From Cristatella mucedo (Eukaryota > Bryozoa > Phylactolaemata > Cristatellidae), in assembly GCA_009760855.2 (NCBI GenBank), contig WPIO01000018.1, forward strand, positions 2,156,501 to 2,220,500: 64,000 nt of DNA, in the 5' to 3' direction. Of the stretch, positions 11,235-23,611 are shown one piece after another. A program made the translations under genes and the position numbers. Under the pieces are notes generated by a model that did no database searches, had not been told where the DNA came from, and saw only the letters and a program-made list of their open reading frames with translations. The stretch's first letter is position 1, and each line of letters opens with the position of its first letter.

Positions 11235-13748
11235 CTTAATTCTGACAAGGTTGGTGGTGGGGTTGCAATTGCTGCTCGCGAATCGTTTGGCTATAGAATG
11301 TGCAGTTTCTCGCATGGGCCGTCGTTTGAATCGGTTGCAATCAGGTCTTCATCAAAGACAAAGCCTCTCACTTTTGTCACACACCGGCCTCCTTCTGGCT
11401 GTCTAAACTAGTTTATAGAGGAGTTTTCAGAGTTCCACACTAAAATGTTGGTGTGCGACCGGCCGTTACTGATTGTAGGAGACTTCAATATTCACGTTGA
11501 TAACCCGAGCAACAGCCAGCTCCGCTCATTTCTTGACTGCCTGGAGAATTTTGGTTTGGCCCAGTACGTTAATCATTGCACCCACGTCGGTGGCCACATT
11601 CTAGATCTCGTGGTCACTAAGGATGTCCTCCCCACGGACCTTGTGGTGTGCCCACTGACCCTCTCAGATCATTGTTCGGTCTCGTCTACTCTTCCAGCTC
11701 CCTCGTACACTCTCCTACATCCGAAAGCTTAAAAAAGTCAGGGCTTCTTTTTTCATTAGAAAGCTGAATTACTGCCAGTCGGACACTAAACAGATTTATA
11801 AGACAGTAAACCATTTACTGGCCAATACTGTGAGGTCTGACTCCCCAGATATTAAGGGCTCAGCCGAAAAGTTTTCAGCCTTCTTTACTGAAAAAATGGT
11901 GCACATTCGTGCCTCCATTAAGCCCCCTCCGACTAAAGCAATCGCGGTTCCTCAACCTGTGACCTTCCATAAAAGGTTCTCCGATGTTTCTGCATGCGAC
12001 GTGGCTGCCTTAATAAGGTCTAGCAAAAAGAGCTCGTCTCCTAAAGACCCTATTCCTTCATCTCTGTGGTCTTCACTAGCAGAACAACTTAGCCCTGCCA
12101 TAACCAACATTTGTAATGCTTCTTTGGGAGGAGGGGTCGTCCCAAGTCTTTCAAATCGCCTATCGTTGTACGCATTCTTAACAAGTCTGGATTAGAAACA
12201 AAGGTCCAAGCAAACTATCGCCCAATTCCCCTTCCTCCGTTCTTATCAAAGGTTCTTGAAAAAATTGATGTTAAGCATCTGATTGAACATATTGTAAATA
12301 ATGGAATGTCAGAAACATTTCAATCAGGGTTCAAGAGGCAGCACTCCACTGAAACTGCTCTCCTCCGTGTTACCTATGACATTCTACTTGGCAACGACGA
12401 CAGGAATGACACTTCCCTAGCTCTGCTAGATCTGTCTTTTACCTTCGACACCATTGATCACGAAGTTCTGCTTGAACGATTAAAAACAACGATCGGTCTG
12501 GCAGACGAAGCACTGGCATGGTTTAAATCATACTTGTCTGACCGTGTTCAATCCGTATCGTGTGGGGGTCAGGTCTCAGACACGAGAAGGGTCACCTGTG
12601 GAGTCCCTCAAGGGTGTGTCCTCGGTCCCTTGCTTTTTTCCATATATACATAACCTCTGGGAAAAGTGATTAAGGCACATGGAATAGGATATCACTTCTA
12701 AGCTGACGATACTCACTCAGTTGTATTTGTCATTAAAACATCGGAATATTCTGCAGCAACTGAGAAACTGAATGCTTGCCTTGCCAATATTTGATCCTGG
12801 ATGTCGGAAAACTTCCTGAAATTAAGTGATGATAAAACCGAACTGCTGCTCATAGGACACCCTAAGCGTGTGGCTGGATTAAAAGGCTTTGCTGTTCTAA
12901 TAGGTGATGCTATTGTGCGACCACCACCACGTGCTCAAAATTTAGGTATCGTATGCGACAGCTGCCTCAATTTCAAAAACGTCATTCAGAAGACTGCTTC
13001 TATAGCTAGCCAACACATCTGATCCCTATCCAAGATTAGAAGCTGTCTCCCACAGTGGCTTGTAAACAATTTAACTAGCTCTTTAGTTCTGTCTCGGCTT
13101 GATTATTGTAATTTCCTTTTGGCTGGGCTGCCAAAGAAAGCTAATAGACTACTGCAGCTGACTATGAATATGGCTGCAAGGCTGGTTTTCAAGTCCCAGC
13201 GGTTGGAGCACGTGTTTCCTTTGCTGAAAGAGCTAGAATGGTTGCCGGTTGAGCAAAGGATACAGAGCAAAGTTCTTACGCTGACCCACAAGGCCCGCCA
13301 CGGCTTGGCTCCTTCGTACCTAGCTGAACTGCTGCATCAGTTTCAGCCTGTTCGCGCCCTCAGGTCCTGTGTGGACAACAAATTAGCTGTCCCATTCCTC
13401 AGCTTAAAGACAGTTGGTGACAGAAGCTTTACCTCTGCAGGTCCTAGACTGTGGAACTCGCTTCCACAATTATTACGCAACGACAACTTCTCTCCTACTG
13501 CCGACTATGGCACATCCTTTTCAGCGGTCCTGTGCTGCTACTTCTATGCTACTCACTACCTCAACTGCTCTCCTGACTCTGCTATGCTTCCCACTTTCTC
13601 TTTGTTACGTGAGACGAAGTCTGTTGGGTACCGAATGCGTGCCGAATGCCGCATAGGCTGTGAGTGAGCTATACAAAACTCTCCTGCGTAACACCCACAT
13701 AGTCCTAATGACTTTGTGGAATTAAAGGCGGAGATACATTACATTGCA
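11235..13748 (+). mobile_element. LINE-B, best copy (EN + RT + C-terminal domain), decayed
   Basis: A CR1/L2-like non-LTR retrotransposon, 5'-truncated inside EN. EN: VGGGVAIAARESFG, LLIVGDFNIHVDN (11457 onward), THVGGHILDLVVT, LSDHCSV. Linker: SDSPDIKGSAEKFSAFFTEKM (11830 onward). RT: NYRP-like region, FQSGFKRQHSTETALL, TFDTIDHEVLLERL, GVPQGCVLGPLLFSIYT, then ADDT in the next stretch. C-terminal: LLAGLPKKANRLLQL, LEWLPVEQRIQSKVLTLTHKARHGLAPSYLAELL, SAGPRLWNSLPQLL. It ends in GAGATACATTACATT. Stops follow SIYT and precede ADDT; there are frameshifts and a deletion between EN and the linker. It is not functional. Confidence 0.92.
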
Positions 13749-13775
13749 AATGATTTCACTCAGTCTACCAATGCT

Positions 13776-13990
13776 ACTCAAGTGCCGTGGCTCAATGGAT
13801 CTAAGCCCTCATCTTAGCCCCTGGGCTTAATCGATTTACCGATGTCATTCGAGTGCCTGGGCACACTCGCTCATAAGACACCATGCAAGCCTGGGGTTGA
13901 ATCTCCCCACGAGACTTTCGAAGCTGATTAGCAGCATTCGGATTAAATACCATGGCTGCCCAACTGAGTACGCAACTTGGACAGTTGTCC
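13776..13990 (+). mobile_element. Possible third tRNA-derived SINE
   Basis: Contains a good box-A match TGGCTCAATGG (13791-13801) and, further on, a box-B-like GGGGTTGAATCTCC (13893-13906), spaced wider than in a tRNA. Only one copy is seen in the window, so the call is tentative. Confidence 0.3.
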
Positions 13991-14796
13991 TGACTAAAGG
14001 GTTACGCTGTATCCTTGGTTTGCTGCACTCTCGCGAGCATTCAAGTTAGCTGGCGACTGAAGTCACGATTCCAAATGCCAATATTACCTGGACAATTGTC
14101 CGGCATGAGGTGAAACATCCGTTTTAATGCTGATTTAATTGTACGTCTAACTGGCAGACTCTAAATAGCTCAAAGGAATACTCTGTGCCTTCTTAGACAC
14201 AGCTCAGCCGGTTTTCCTGGTCGCGTCAGCAGCTCAGTTTCACTTAGCGTATGATTACGTGACGGCACGATTGGCTTTGGCAAGGCACCCTCGCTCGATC
14301 AAGTTTGTATCCAATTTTCAATGGCAGAACGAGCAGAGGTTTTCTTGATGAAGTGTTCTGAAAAGAGTAAGTGGCTAATCAAGGCAGTTTGTCTGCGTCT
14401 TCTGACCAGGTATACAAAAAGGAGTGGGTGTCCTTTAAGTGGTAATATCTTGGAATGGTTTAACAGTAAAGGCTATAGGCACTGGCTATAGGCACATTTT
14501 CTTATGCTTTGTGATTACCAAACCTGAATCTTCCGTCAGAATGCCCGCAATACAAAACCCTGAGAGGTAACCCGCCCTCGTAATCATTAGGGCCGTAGTG
14601 GAACACTGACTGAGACAATTAAGGTGACTTATTTTGTAACTTCATGACATTGACGAATGCATTCACAATATCGCCTCCTCAGACGGCCATCTTATTCAAT
14701 GCCCTGTCCAGAATTAGAAAATAATAGACGGCATAAGCTTTATTTAATTGAGTGTTGGTTATTACATATGTAAAGTGAAGAAAGAGAGAAAAAGAG

Positions 14797-14800
<4 letters not shown>
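13991..14800. other. No recognised feature
   Basis: No supportable gene or known repeat. Confidence 0.45.

Positions 14801-14829
<29 letters not shown>
14801..14829. repeat. (GA)n microsatellite
   Basis: About 14 GA units in a purine-rich stretch. Confidence 0.93.
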
Positions 14830-14833
<4 letters not shown>

Positions 14834-16127
14834 GAGAGCGAGCGTGAGCGGTCAAACGATAGCAATTTGTTTGTGCATGCAATAAAGCGAGTCATAAAAG
14901 TCATTGTAATTGTAGCAATAATAAATAATCTACAAAGAACCCAAGAAAACTGAATCTCTTTCTGGGAACTGCATTCGATGAAAGGAAGGCATGTCAATCG
15001 GTTAGCTGCATTCTAAAATATTTCTGAACACAGGCACACAAAGTATGTTTTACTTGTCGGAGTTTAAGACTGCGAAGAACAGGTCAGTTTTTACTTTTGT
15101 TTGAATATTTTCAACAAATAAGCAGGTTATCTAATGTCAGTTGATACATTTTTCCAGCTTTTGGAAAATATTAGCTAAAGATGCTGTCGTCTTCATGGCT
15201 GTTAAGTTACTTAGTGGCACAAAGTTCACTTAAGGAGAGCAGGTGGGCCGCTGTGAGGCCTCAGCAGGCAATAATCTAAATAGGAAGCCTACATTTTTTG
15301 AAGTGTCTTTGCTCTGAAACCTACCTCTTGTCCTGGCTCAATGGAACCTAAATGCCCCGCCTAACGTGAGTAACCTACGAAAAAAACTATTCCTTCCTGC
15401 TTTTGGCATTTGAATAGCACTTTATGTAATTCTTGACTCAGCTAAGCGCAGGCATAACTCAGAGCATAGTTTTGAGTTTGCTCTTGCAAGTGCGCTATAG
15501 TCCTTGTGCACAGGCGGATACGTATATGCACCAGAGCCCTTAACTGGGTACCCATAACTATATCCACGCCCACTCATGAGATCTCCAACGCCACCTGCCC
15601 ATCCAGTATCCTTGGGTATGAGAGGGTATGGGAAACCAGTTGATGGCTCTGATACGCATACACCAGCTCCCAATTGCTGTTTAATAATTCACGCTCTGAC
15701 ACTCCATCGGATGCTTCGATTGGAATGCCATCAATCCGTTCGTCATTTCCTTATTTTTCAATAATGAAGTGCTGCTGAAGTGCACTCTCATAATATTTAG
15801 TCAAAAAATCACTATTCTCCTTTTTTTTAAGAGTCATCCTACCTTTGATTGATTTACTACGATCTATGTCAGTATCTAATTTTATCTGTCTCAATTTACC
15901 GATCTCGTTATTTATATTTGTCTAGATAATTTTTCCTGAATAGGCAGGCATCAGCTATAATGCAACTCACATTTAAACGGAAAGAATTATTATGCATGTG
16001 AAGAAGAAAGTTCTAGTTCCTGCATTCACTTGTTCTTTCTGTTCTCAGACCTCTCACCACAATGACCGGCTGTGCAGGTGATTAGCACATACTTTACACT
16101 CACGCCTGTCTTTACATCTGCTAGACA
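14830..16127. other. No recognised feature
   Basis: Short ORFs on both strands (for example 15422-15673) overlap each other and show no domain. I see no gene. Confidence 0.45.
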
Positions 16128-16885
16128 AAATCTGCTTGTTTAGATAAGGATACCACATCTAAGTTGGTCCATGCATTCGTGACATCTCGTCTAGACTTCT
16201 GCAACTCACTGCTTACTGGCCTAGCAGCATGTGCGATCAGGCGATTGCAGCTGGTGCAAACCTCTGCAGCTAGGCTTGTCTGTCGTGAGCATCGCAGTTG
16301 CCACATTACTCCACTTCTCGCCGACCTGCACTGGCTACCAGTCAAGCAACGGATTGACTTCAACATTTTGTCGCTCACGTTTAGGTACCTTCATTCTATG
16401 GCTCCAGCCTATCTTTCCGACATACTCCCCCACCAGGCCAAGCATCGTACCACCAGCTTTTCGGAATCCAACAGTCTAGAAATACCTCGTACAAACCTCA
16501 AATCCTTTGGAGACCGTGCATTTAGTTCGTATGCTCCCAAAGCCTGGAAATCCCTCCCGACCTGCGTCAGAACATCCCCTGACCTGACCACATTTAAAAA
16601 GAATTTAAAAACACCTATTTAGGGCAGCATTTAATGGGTCCCTGTGATTCGTCTTTCACGTGCTTATGCGTGCTGACACTGTGCATGCTGCCACTAACCA
16701 CATTTGCATGCTGACCCTGTGCATGTCACCCCTAACCATGTTATTCATTTTTTTTGTATTCCAAGCATGATTTTACTTACCATTTAATTGCATTTCCCTT
16801 TGCAGCAAATGTAAAGCGCCTAGAAAAAGATTAAGTTCTCTGAGGGCGCTTTATCAAGTACATTATTATTAATATTATTATTAAC
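16128..16885 (+). mobile_element. LINE-A, young 5'-truncated copy
   Basis: Starts at the LDKDTTSKL region. A frame of about 152 codons holds VHAFVTSRLDFCNSLLTG, LLADLHWLPVKQRIDFNI and SFGDRAFSSYAPKAW, then breaks near FKKNLKTPI. The 3' UTR, hairpin and TTA tail are complete. It shares the CAACATTTTGTCGCTCACGT variant with the 5931 copy, so the two are close relatives. Confidence 0.92.
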
Positions 16886-16983
16886 ACAGAAGCTCATTCA
16901 TGCTCGGACACACACAAAGAAACACACACCTACACGCATTAAAGCACAAACCACACAATATCTCTTCCTATAAAACTCGCTAT

Positions 16984-17133
16984 ATATAATTCATTCATTT
17001 TTATAGCGCCCCAAGAGAACTTAATCTCTATTCAGGCGCTTCATATATGCCTCGGGGCTCGAGCCCACGACCTCAGTCAGACCTTGGCCTGGGCGAGCAC
17101 GTTAACCGCTAGAACAAACCAGCTCGGCGCTAT
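16984..17133 (-). mobile_element. SINE1, complete copy
   Basis: On the minus strand the tRNA-like head GCGCCGAGCTGGTTTG... has box B GGCTCGAGCCC, then the tail. The tail folds like LINE-A: outer stem AGCGCC/GGCGCT (17005-17010 with 17035-17040), inner stem AGAGA/TCTCT (17014-17018 with 17025-17029). It ends in an ATGAATGAATT-type tail. About 150 bp. Confidence 0.85.
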
Positions 17134-18379
17134 AACTTTCAGAGGTAAACAGGACCTCATGCCTGCTCTGATATGCACACAGAGAATATAAATACACCTC
17201 TCTCAGCAATAATTTTCTTCTCTGACATTCTTCGCATTGTCTCGTTCTTCCGAACACTTATTTCTTGCCTTAGATGCCTTCTTCGCTCTTAGCAATAGAT
17301 AGGTACGAGAACAGTAGCATTTACAAGCAAGCTCAATTGGCCTATGCTCAGGAAATGCACTTGACACTCCGGGTTTCCCGATCTTTCCCTAACTAGTGCA
17401 GAGTCTCCCAAAAATTAAACGTCTGACAGGTGCTAAATTTGGGTTACGGCTTACCTGCTAGCTTAATCCAAATTGCATATAAAATTACGTGCGCTTGGCA
17501 CAACTAATGATCCTGCCATTTTAACGGAACTAGCGCATTTTCTAGTGACACCAATGTTTGCAGCTTTTGCAGCTGTTAATGACACCCGTTGGTTCTGTGG
17601 TGCATGAAAGTGATCTTTTCTCAACTATCGTTTAAAGGGATTCTTGGACGCAGCTGCTTATGCCAGTGTTCGTGAATTTTTATCTCCTCAATGAAGTCCA
17701 AGTGAAAGAAGGAATGGGATACGAATGAAACTCTAGTAATTTTGAACGTTTTTAAACGGGTCAGGGCTCTTCTCCTTAAGCCATTTAGCTCATCTCACTA
17801 GCTTAATCTTGAATAGGCCATCTGAAACATCACAAGCCACTCTCTCTAAATATCTTTCTATTTTAATGGGCTTTCTATTGGCAATAAGCCCCGAACAAAT
17901 CATGCTACGATTCTTAAAAACGCATTTGATTAGCTTGCAGCGACTGAGATATAGCTGAAATCACCTGACCATCATGCTGTACCAGACGCACGCCTACAGG
18001 TTTTCTTTTCTTGCTGAACACGAGGTTAATTAAAACTCTGTTTATTCAGCAGAGTATGGTCGTACTTGGGTGAGTCTTAGAGCCACGTGCAGAGCCCTCG
18101 AAAAGTCCCTTGTATTTCTTGTAATGGTACAATTTGACCAAAAATGTACGGTGATGACAATACTATACCGTCAACTGGATACCGAGACTAGCTTTGTATG
18201 AAATCATGTTTATCTTATTTTGATTCTAAGTTGGCTCCCTTTCTTATTAACGACACAGGAACTACTACGCCAACATTAAATTCCTGTGGGTAAACGTCAA
18301 TCCTAGCAAGTATATTCAAGAGCAGATGCGTTCCTAGATATTTATGTTGTTTCTAAGATTCATGAACTATGCATTACCA
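17134..18379. other. No recognised feature
   Basis: Over 1.2 kb with no coding signal or repeat that I recognise. Its right part may hold the 5' UTR of the next LINE-A. Confidence 0.45.
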
Positions 18380-21300
18380 AAAGAAATGCACCCCGTAGCC
18401 GCCATGGTGGCCGGAACCGCCAGGCCAGACGCCGCTCGTTGGGCAGGAACTGCCAGCTGAGTACCCGCGCGTTTGGTATTCCTAGCATGTTCTCGAACCG
18501 CTCAGCACGCCCCCCACATGCGTCACTGTAAATCACTCTAACTTATTGGTAATCACGCCTGTTGTAACTCCATCGGCCAGATTTAACGCTTGCCTTTGGA
18601 AGCCTCGCTCAATGTGCAATAAACCTTTGGTAATAAGCGAACTTATTTCTTAAAATGGTATCGACCTGCTCGCCCTAACTAAATCCTGGCTAAAATTGAT
18701 AAACTGCCCGACAATTAATGACGCAACTCCAACTGGTATCTCATCCTTTCACATCCATAGATCAATCAAAACTGGAGGTGGAGTTGCTATCACCGTGCGC
18801 TCGAAATTCAACTTCAAGCCATTTGCAGTACCCTCGAAGCAGTCTTTTGAATCAGTTGTCTTGGTCTCCCCCGAAAACAAGCTACCGATAGTGGCAGTAG
18901 TCTATCGCCCACCAAGTTCCAAATCCTCCTTTACCTCAGATTTCTCCGATCTCATTTCGATTCTGTGTGCAAGAAATCGATCGTTCCTCGTTATAGGTGA
19001 TTTGAAAGTTCACTTTGATAACTTATCTGACGCTTTCAGCACCGAATTTCGTGCATTGACTGACTCATTGACTCTTGTGGCTCATGTGCATGGCCCTACT
19101 CACATCAGGGGTCACACACTCGACCAGATTTTCCCATACAACTGCACTGTTTCATCACCAATTATTACCAAATCCTGCTTATCTGACCACACGCATATCT
19201 CATTAAATCTACAATGTGTGCCCACCTTCTCCTCTCAAATAACCTGTGAATCGCAAAACCTCAAGACCCTTGACATCTATGCTGTTCGTGCGAGAATATC
19301 TGCTTCACCTCTGCTGCACAGTCCTCCCGCCGATCTGTCATCTTTGGAAGAAAGCTGCGACACGACACTTGCTAACATGCTCGACGAGTTAGCACCTCTG
19401 ACAAAGTGCACTGTGCGCCCCGCCCAGACGGCCTATGGTTTACCACAGACATTAAACTAGCCAGGTCTACTAAGCGAATGCTTGAAAAAGCAGACAAAAG
19501 ATCTGGACTGACTGCCCATCAACAGGCATATGAAGACTACTGCAGGTCGTACTAATCGATCCTAGCAAAGGCCAAGTCTAGCTTCTACAGAAACATTGTT
19601 AAATAACAGATGCACAATCCAAAAATGCTGATGTCGACCTTAAACCATCTCCTCAACTGCTCCCACATTAGCTGGTTACCTGGTGATCCTTGTAATGATC
19701 TAGCCGATCGCTTCTCTCGATTTTTTGTGCAGAAGATAAACACAATCAGGAATCCATCCCTGCGAAGACAACATCCCCACTAGAATGCTGTTCCCCGATT
19801 CCTGGCTGCACCTCAACGTCTACATTTAGGCAGGTCACTAGTGATCTAGTCCTGAAGTTCGTATCTCGATCAAAGAAGACAACAAGTCCCCTGGACCCTA
19901 TTCTCACTGTCCTGTTCCTACATTGCATTGATCTGCTGCTGCCATGCATAAATAACATAATTTATGTGTCAATAGCCTCAAGTCATGTCCCAGCACCTTT
20001 CAAAAAAGCTGTAGTCAGGCCACTTCTTAAGAAAGCGACATTAGATCAAGAGAACATAAGCAACTACCGCCCAGTCTCCCTTCTACCACTCCCACCACAG
20101 ACACTGGAATGGGTCAAGGCGGACCAGCTGAACTCATATATCAAAACGTCACACTTTGCTATAAGTTCCATTCTGGCTTTAAAGCTAATCACTAAACAGA
20201 GTCAGCATCGCTTAGGGTATATAATGACCGACGTAGGGATGCAGACATGGGTAGTGTGTCTCTGCTTGTTTAGCTCGATCTTTCGGCAGCTTTTGATACC
20301 ATTGATCACAAAGTTCTTCTAGAGCGCCTCTCATCTCGCATGGGCATCACTAGCACTGCTCTGCAGTGGTTCAGGTCGCATCTCAGTGAGATAATCCAGA
20401 GAATTGACGCGAATAGACAAAGATCATCTGATGTACCTCTGAAATTTGGGGTACCTCAGGGCTCCGTGCTAGGTCCGGTTCTTTTCACGGTTTATACTCT
20501 CCCTCTTGCTGATGTGATTGCCAAGCACAATCTAGGCTTTCACTTGTGTGCGGATGACACTCAGTTTTACCTCAGCTTTGATCCCTCCCAGCCTTCGAGC
20601 ACCTCAAATTCTCTCAACTCACTTGCTGCATGTATTGAAGACATCCGCAAATGGATTGCAGCAAATTTACTAAAACTAAACGATGATAAAAGTTATTACT
20701 TGTTTCGGGCAAACCCAGTGTGATTCGCAAATTGGATAGGCTGACTCTCAAAATTGATTCTGCCAGCATATCTCCAGTTGAATCAGCTCGAAATATAGGT
20801 GTCATATTCCAAAGCGACCTCTCGTTAGACGACCATATCAGCTCCACCGTCAAATTTGCCTATTTTCAGCTTCATAAAATTGCTAAAATTTGGGCTTGTT
20901 TAGATAAGGATACCACGTCCAAGTTGGTCCATGCATTCGTGACCTCTCGTCTACACTTCTGCAACTCACTGCTTACTGACCTACCGGCATGTGCGATCAG
21001 GCGATTGCAGCTGGTGCAAACCTCTGCAGCTAGGCTTGTGTGTCCAAATCATCGCAGTTGCCACATTACACCACTTCTTGCCGACCTGCACTGGCTACGA
21101 GTCAAGCAACGGATTGACTTCAAGGTTTTGTGGCTCACTTGTAGGTCCCTTCATTCTATAGCTCCAGCCAATCTGTCTGATCTACTACCCCACCAGGCCA
21201 AGCATCGTACCACCTGCTTGTCGGTATCCAACAGTCTACAAATACTTCGTACACACCTCAAATCCTTTGGAGACCATGCATTTAGTTCGTATACTCCCAA

Positions 21301-21580
21301 AGCCTGGAACTCCTTGCCGACCTGAGCCAGAACATCCCCCGACCTGACCGCATTTAAAAGAAACTTGAAAAACACGTATTTAGGACAGCATTTAGTGGTC
21401 CCTGTGATTCGTCCTCGATGTGCTTATGCATGCTGACACTGTTGCATGCTACCACTACCACACTAGCATTCTGACCCCGTGCATGTTACCCGTAACTATG
21501 TTATCCATTTTGTTTGTTTATCAAGCATGATATTACTCACCATTCAATTGCATTTCCCTTTGCAGCAAATGTAAAGCGCC

Positions 21581-21643
<63 letters not shown>

Positions 21644-21698
21644 AGTTCTCCTGGGGCGATTTATCAAGTGCAATATTATTATCGTTGTTATTATTACT
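18380..21698 (+). mobile_element. LINE-A, longest copy (EN, RT, C-terminal domain, 3' UTR)
   Basis: CR1/L2-like non-LTR retrotransposon. Frame pieces in order: basic RSRHGGRNRQARRR upstream of EN (about 18395); EN start RFNACLWKPRSMCNKP (18573), ALTKSWL, GGGVAITV, VVYRPPSS, LVIGDLKVHFDN, THIRGHTLDQI, LSDH; linker; RT PFKKAVVRPLLKKAT, NYRPVSLLPL, AAFDTIDHK at nucleotide level, GVPQGSVLGPVLFTVYTLPLA, CADDTQFYL, LKLNDDK; C-terminal LADLHWLRVKQRIDFK, SFGDHAFSSYTPKAWNSLPT. The catalytic EN motif GDFN reads GDLK and the RT frame is shifted several times, so it is dead. The 3' hairpin is disrupted by a GA expansion. The 5' boundary is approximate. Confidence 0.9.
21583..21641. repeat. (GA)n expansion inside a LINE-A 3' hairpin
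   Basis: About 29 GA units replace the AGAAAGAGA of the normal LINE-A sequence between CGCCTA and TTGAGTTCTC. Confidence 0.95.
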
Positions 21699-22244
21699 TT
21701 TACGACGTCGATAACCTAATTAGGGCATACGCACTCTTTTGTGATCCCCTTATGTCGATGTGCAGATGTCTGTGCAGCAACTAGCTTTGAGGCGCTGACT
21801 TTGACGAGCTTTGAGTAAATTTGTCAAAACCATCGTTAACATAGCAGAAACTGGCTCTTTAGTAGTGGTTTGAGGCACTGATGCCGCCGGTGTTGGTCAG
21901 TTACGCATCTTCATGCGATATCGGTGGTTAAATGTGGTGTGTTTGGGCCTCGAAAGACTTTAGTTATTGAGCAGCTATCGTACGATCGTTAAACTGCTTA
22001 ATCAGAGGGCACTGCCTTCTCCACGGGAGCGACCATTTGTTATCTATTAGTGGATGGCAGGTCACATTTCATGAGGAAACTCAGAACTTCTTCGCTATTC
22101 CAAAAGGAAAGTGTCAGCAAGTTTAAAAATTAAACGGCACCCATAAAGATGCAGACGATCGCGAGGAGATAGAGGATGTGGTTTCGTCGGTGATAGAGAT
22201 ACTGATGGATTTACCTGCTACCAGAGAGATTACCTGATGACCCC
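21699..22244. other. No recognised feature
   Basis: Separates a + and a - LINE-A; no gene seen. Confidence 0.45.
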
Positions 22245-22860
22245 ATAATAATAATAATAATAATTCACTTGATAAAGTGCCCTCAGAGAACTTAATCTCT
22301 CTCTAGGCGCTTTACATTTGCTGTAAAGTGAAATGCAAATTGAATGGTAAGTAAAATCATGCTTGAAAAAACAAACGAAATGAATAATATGGTTAGGGGT
22401 GACATGCACAGGGTCAGCATGCAAATGTGGTTAGTGGCAGCATGCACAGTGTCAGCACGCATAAGCACATGAAGGACGAATCACAGAGACCCACTAAATG
22501 CTGTCCTAAATAAGTGTGTTTTTAGGTTCCTTTTAAATGTGGTCAGGTTAGGGGATGTTCTGACGCAGGTCGGGAGGGAGTTCCAGGCTTTGGGAGCATA
22601 TGAACTAAATGCACGGTCTCCAAAGGATTTAAGGTTTGTATGAGGTATTTCTAGACTGTTGGATTCCGAAAAGCGGGTGGTACGATGTTTGGCCTGATGG
22701 GGTAGTACATCTGACAGATAGACTGGAGCCATAGAATGAAGGGACCTAAAAGTGAGCGACAAAACCTTGAAAGTCAATCCGTTGCTTGACTGGTAGCCAG
22801 TGCAGGTCGGCGAGAAGTGGAGTAATGTGGCAACTGTGACGCTCACGACAGACAAGCCTA
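22245..22860 (-). mobile_element. LINE-A, 5'-truncated copy
   Basis: On the minus strand: frame from 22855 with LTFKVLSLTFRSLHSMAPVYLSD, SFGDRAFSSYAPKAWNSLP and FKRNLKTHLFRTAFSGSL-stop, then 3' UTR, hairpin and (TTA)n. It is truncated at the CREHRS region. Confidence 0.92.
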
Positions 22861-23487
22861 TCCCCTCGTGGATCTTTTTTTAACGCACAAACGAAATTTA
22901 GCTATGACTCAAGTTTAAACGCATTTCTGTTAATAGGCTAGTCAAATTTGTTTGAAATCGGCGGTTGTTTGAACTATACCTGAAATGCTTTGACGGTATT
23001 TAGAGGTTCTAATAAAGTCTTGCCAAGTCTTCCTTCTCTCTTAATTTTCTGGCTAAGATTTGTGGTAAGATTTTGGCCAAGCAGCTCGCAGAATACGCTG
23101 AGAAGAATGAATTTTAGACATATTTCATTCGACACTCAAACGACTCTACCCCTCAGAAACCAGTCTCCTTCAGGGACACATCCAAATCCTGAGCAGCAAT
23201 ATTGGTAAGAATATTTATAGCCTAGTCCGGCTCGAATGAGTGTCTGCTTTAACACTATGGATTGCAATATACCACATACATTAGTAAGAATAACGATTTG
23301 CTCGCTTAATTAGGCAGTGGGGCAGTTTAAGTTGCACTCGTCTGATAGCGTTTAATCAGTATCGTGTAGTGTTGTTGTTTTGCTTTGAAGACCAGCCGCA
23401 CGTAAAGGTCCACAAGGGTCAAGGTTTATGGTCCTGTCCTTGTCTTTATCCATGAATTGTCCTTGTCAGATTTTGAAAAAAAATATA
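22861..23487. other. No recognised feature
   Basis: No coding or repeat signal before the CA/TA microsatellite. Confidence 0.45.
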
Positions 23488-23508
23488 TATATGCACACAC
23501 GCACACAC

Positions 23509-23549
<41 letters not shown>

Positions 23550-23573
23550 TATATATATATATATATATATATT
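23479..23573. repeat. Compound microsatellite (CA)n(TA)n
   Basis: Short TA run, interrupted CA/CG run, pure CA run, then TA run. Confidence 0.95.
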
Positions 23574-23611
23574 CCCTAAACAAACACTAACGCTGTAATC
23601 CATGTATTCCA

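Noticed and set aside
16984-17133. Functional tRNA genes at the SINE heads
   Set aside because: Box A and B are present but the cloverleaf stems are broken, and the copies continue into SINE bodies and tails.
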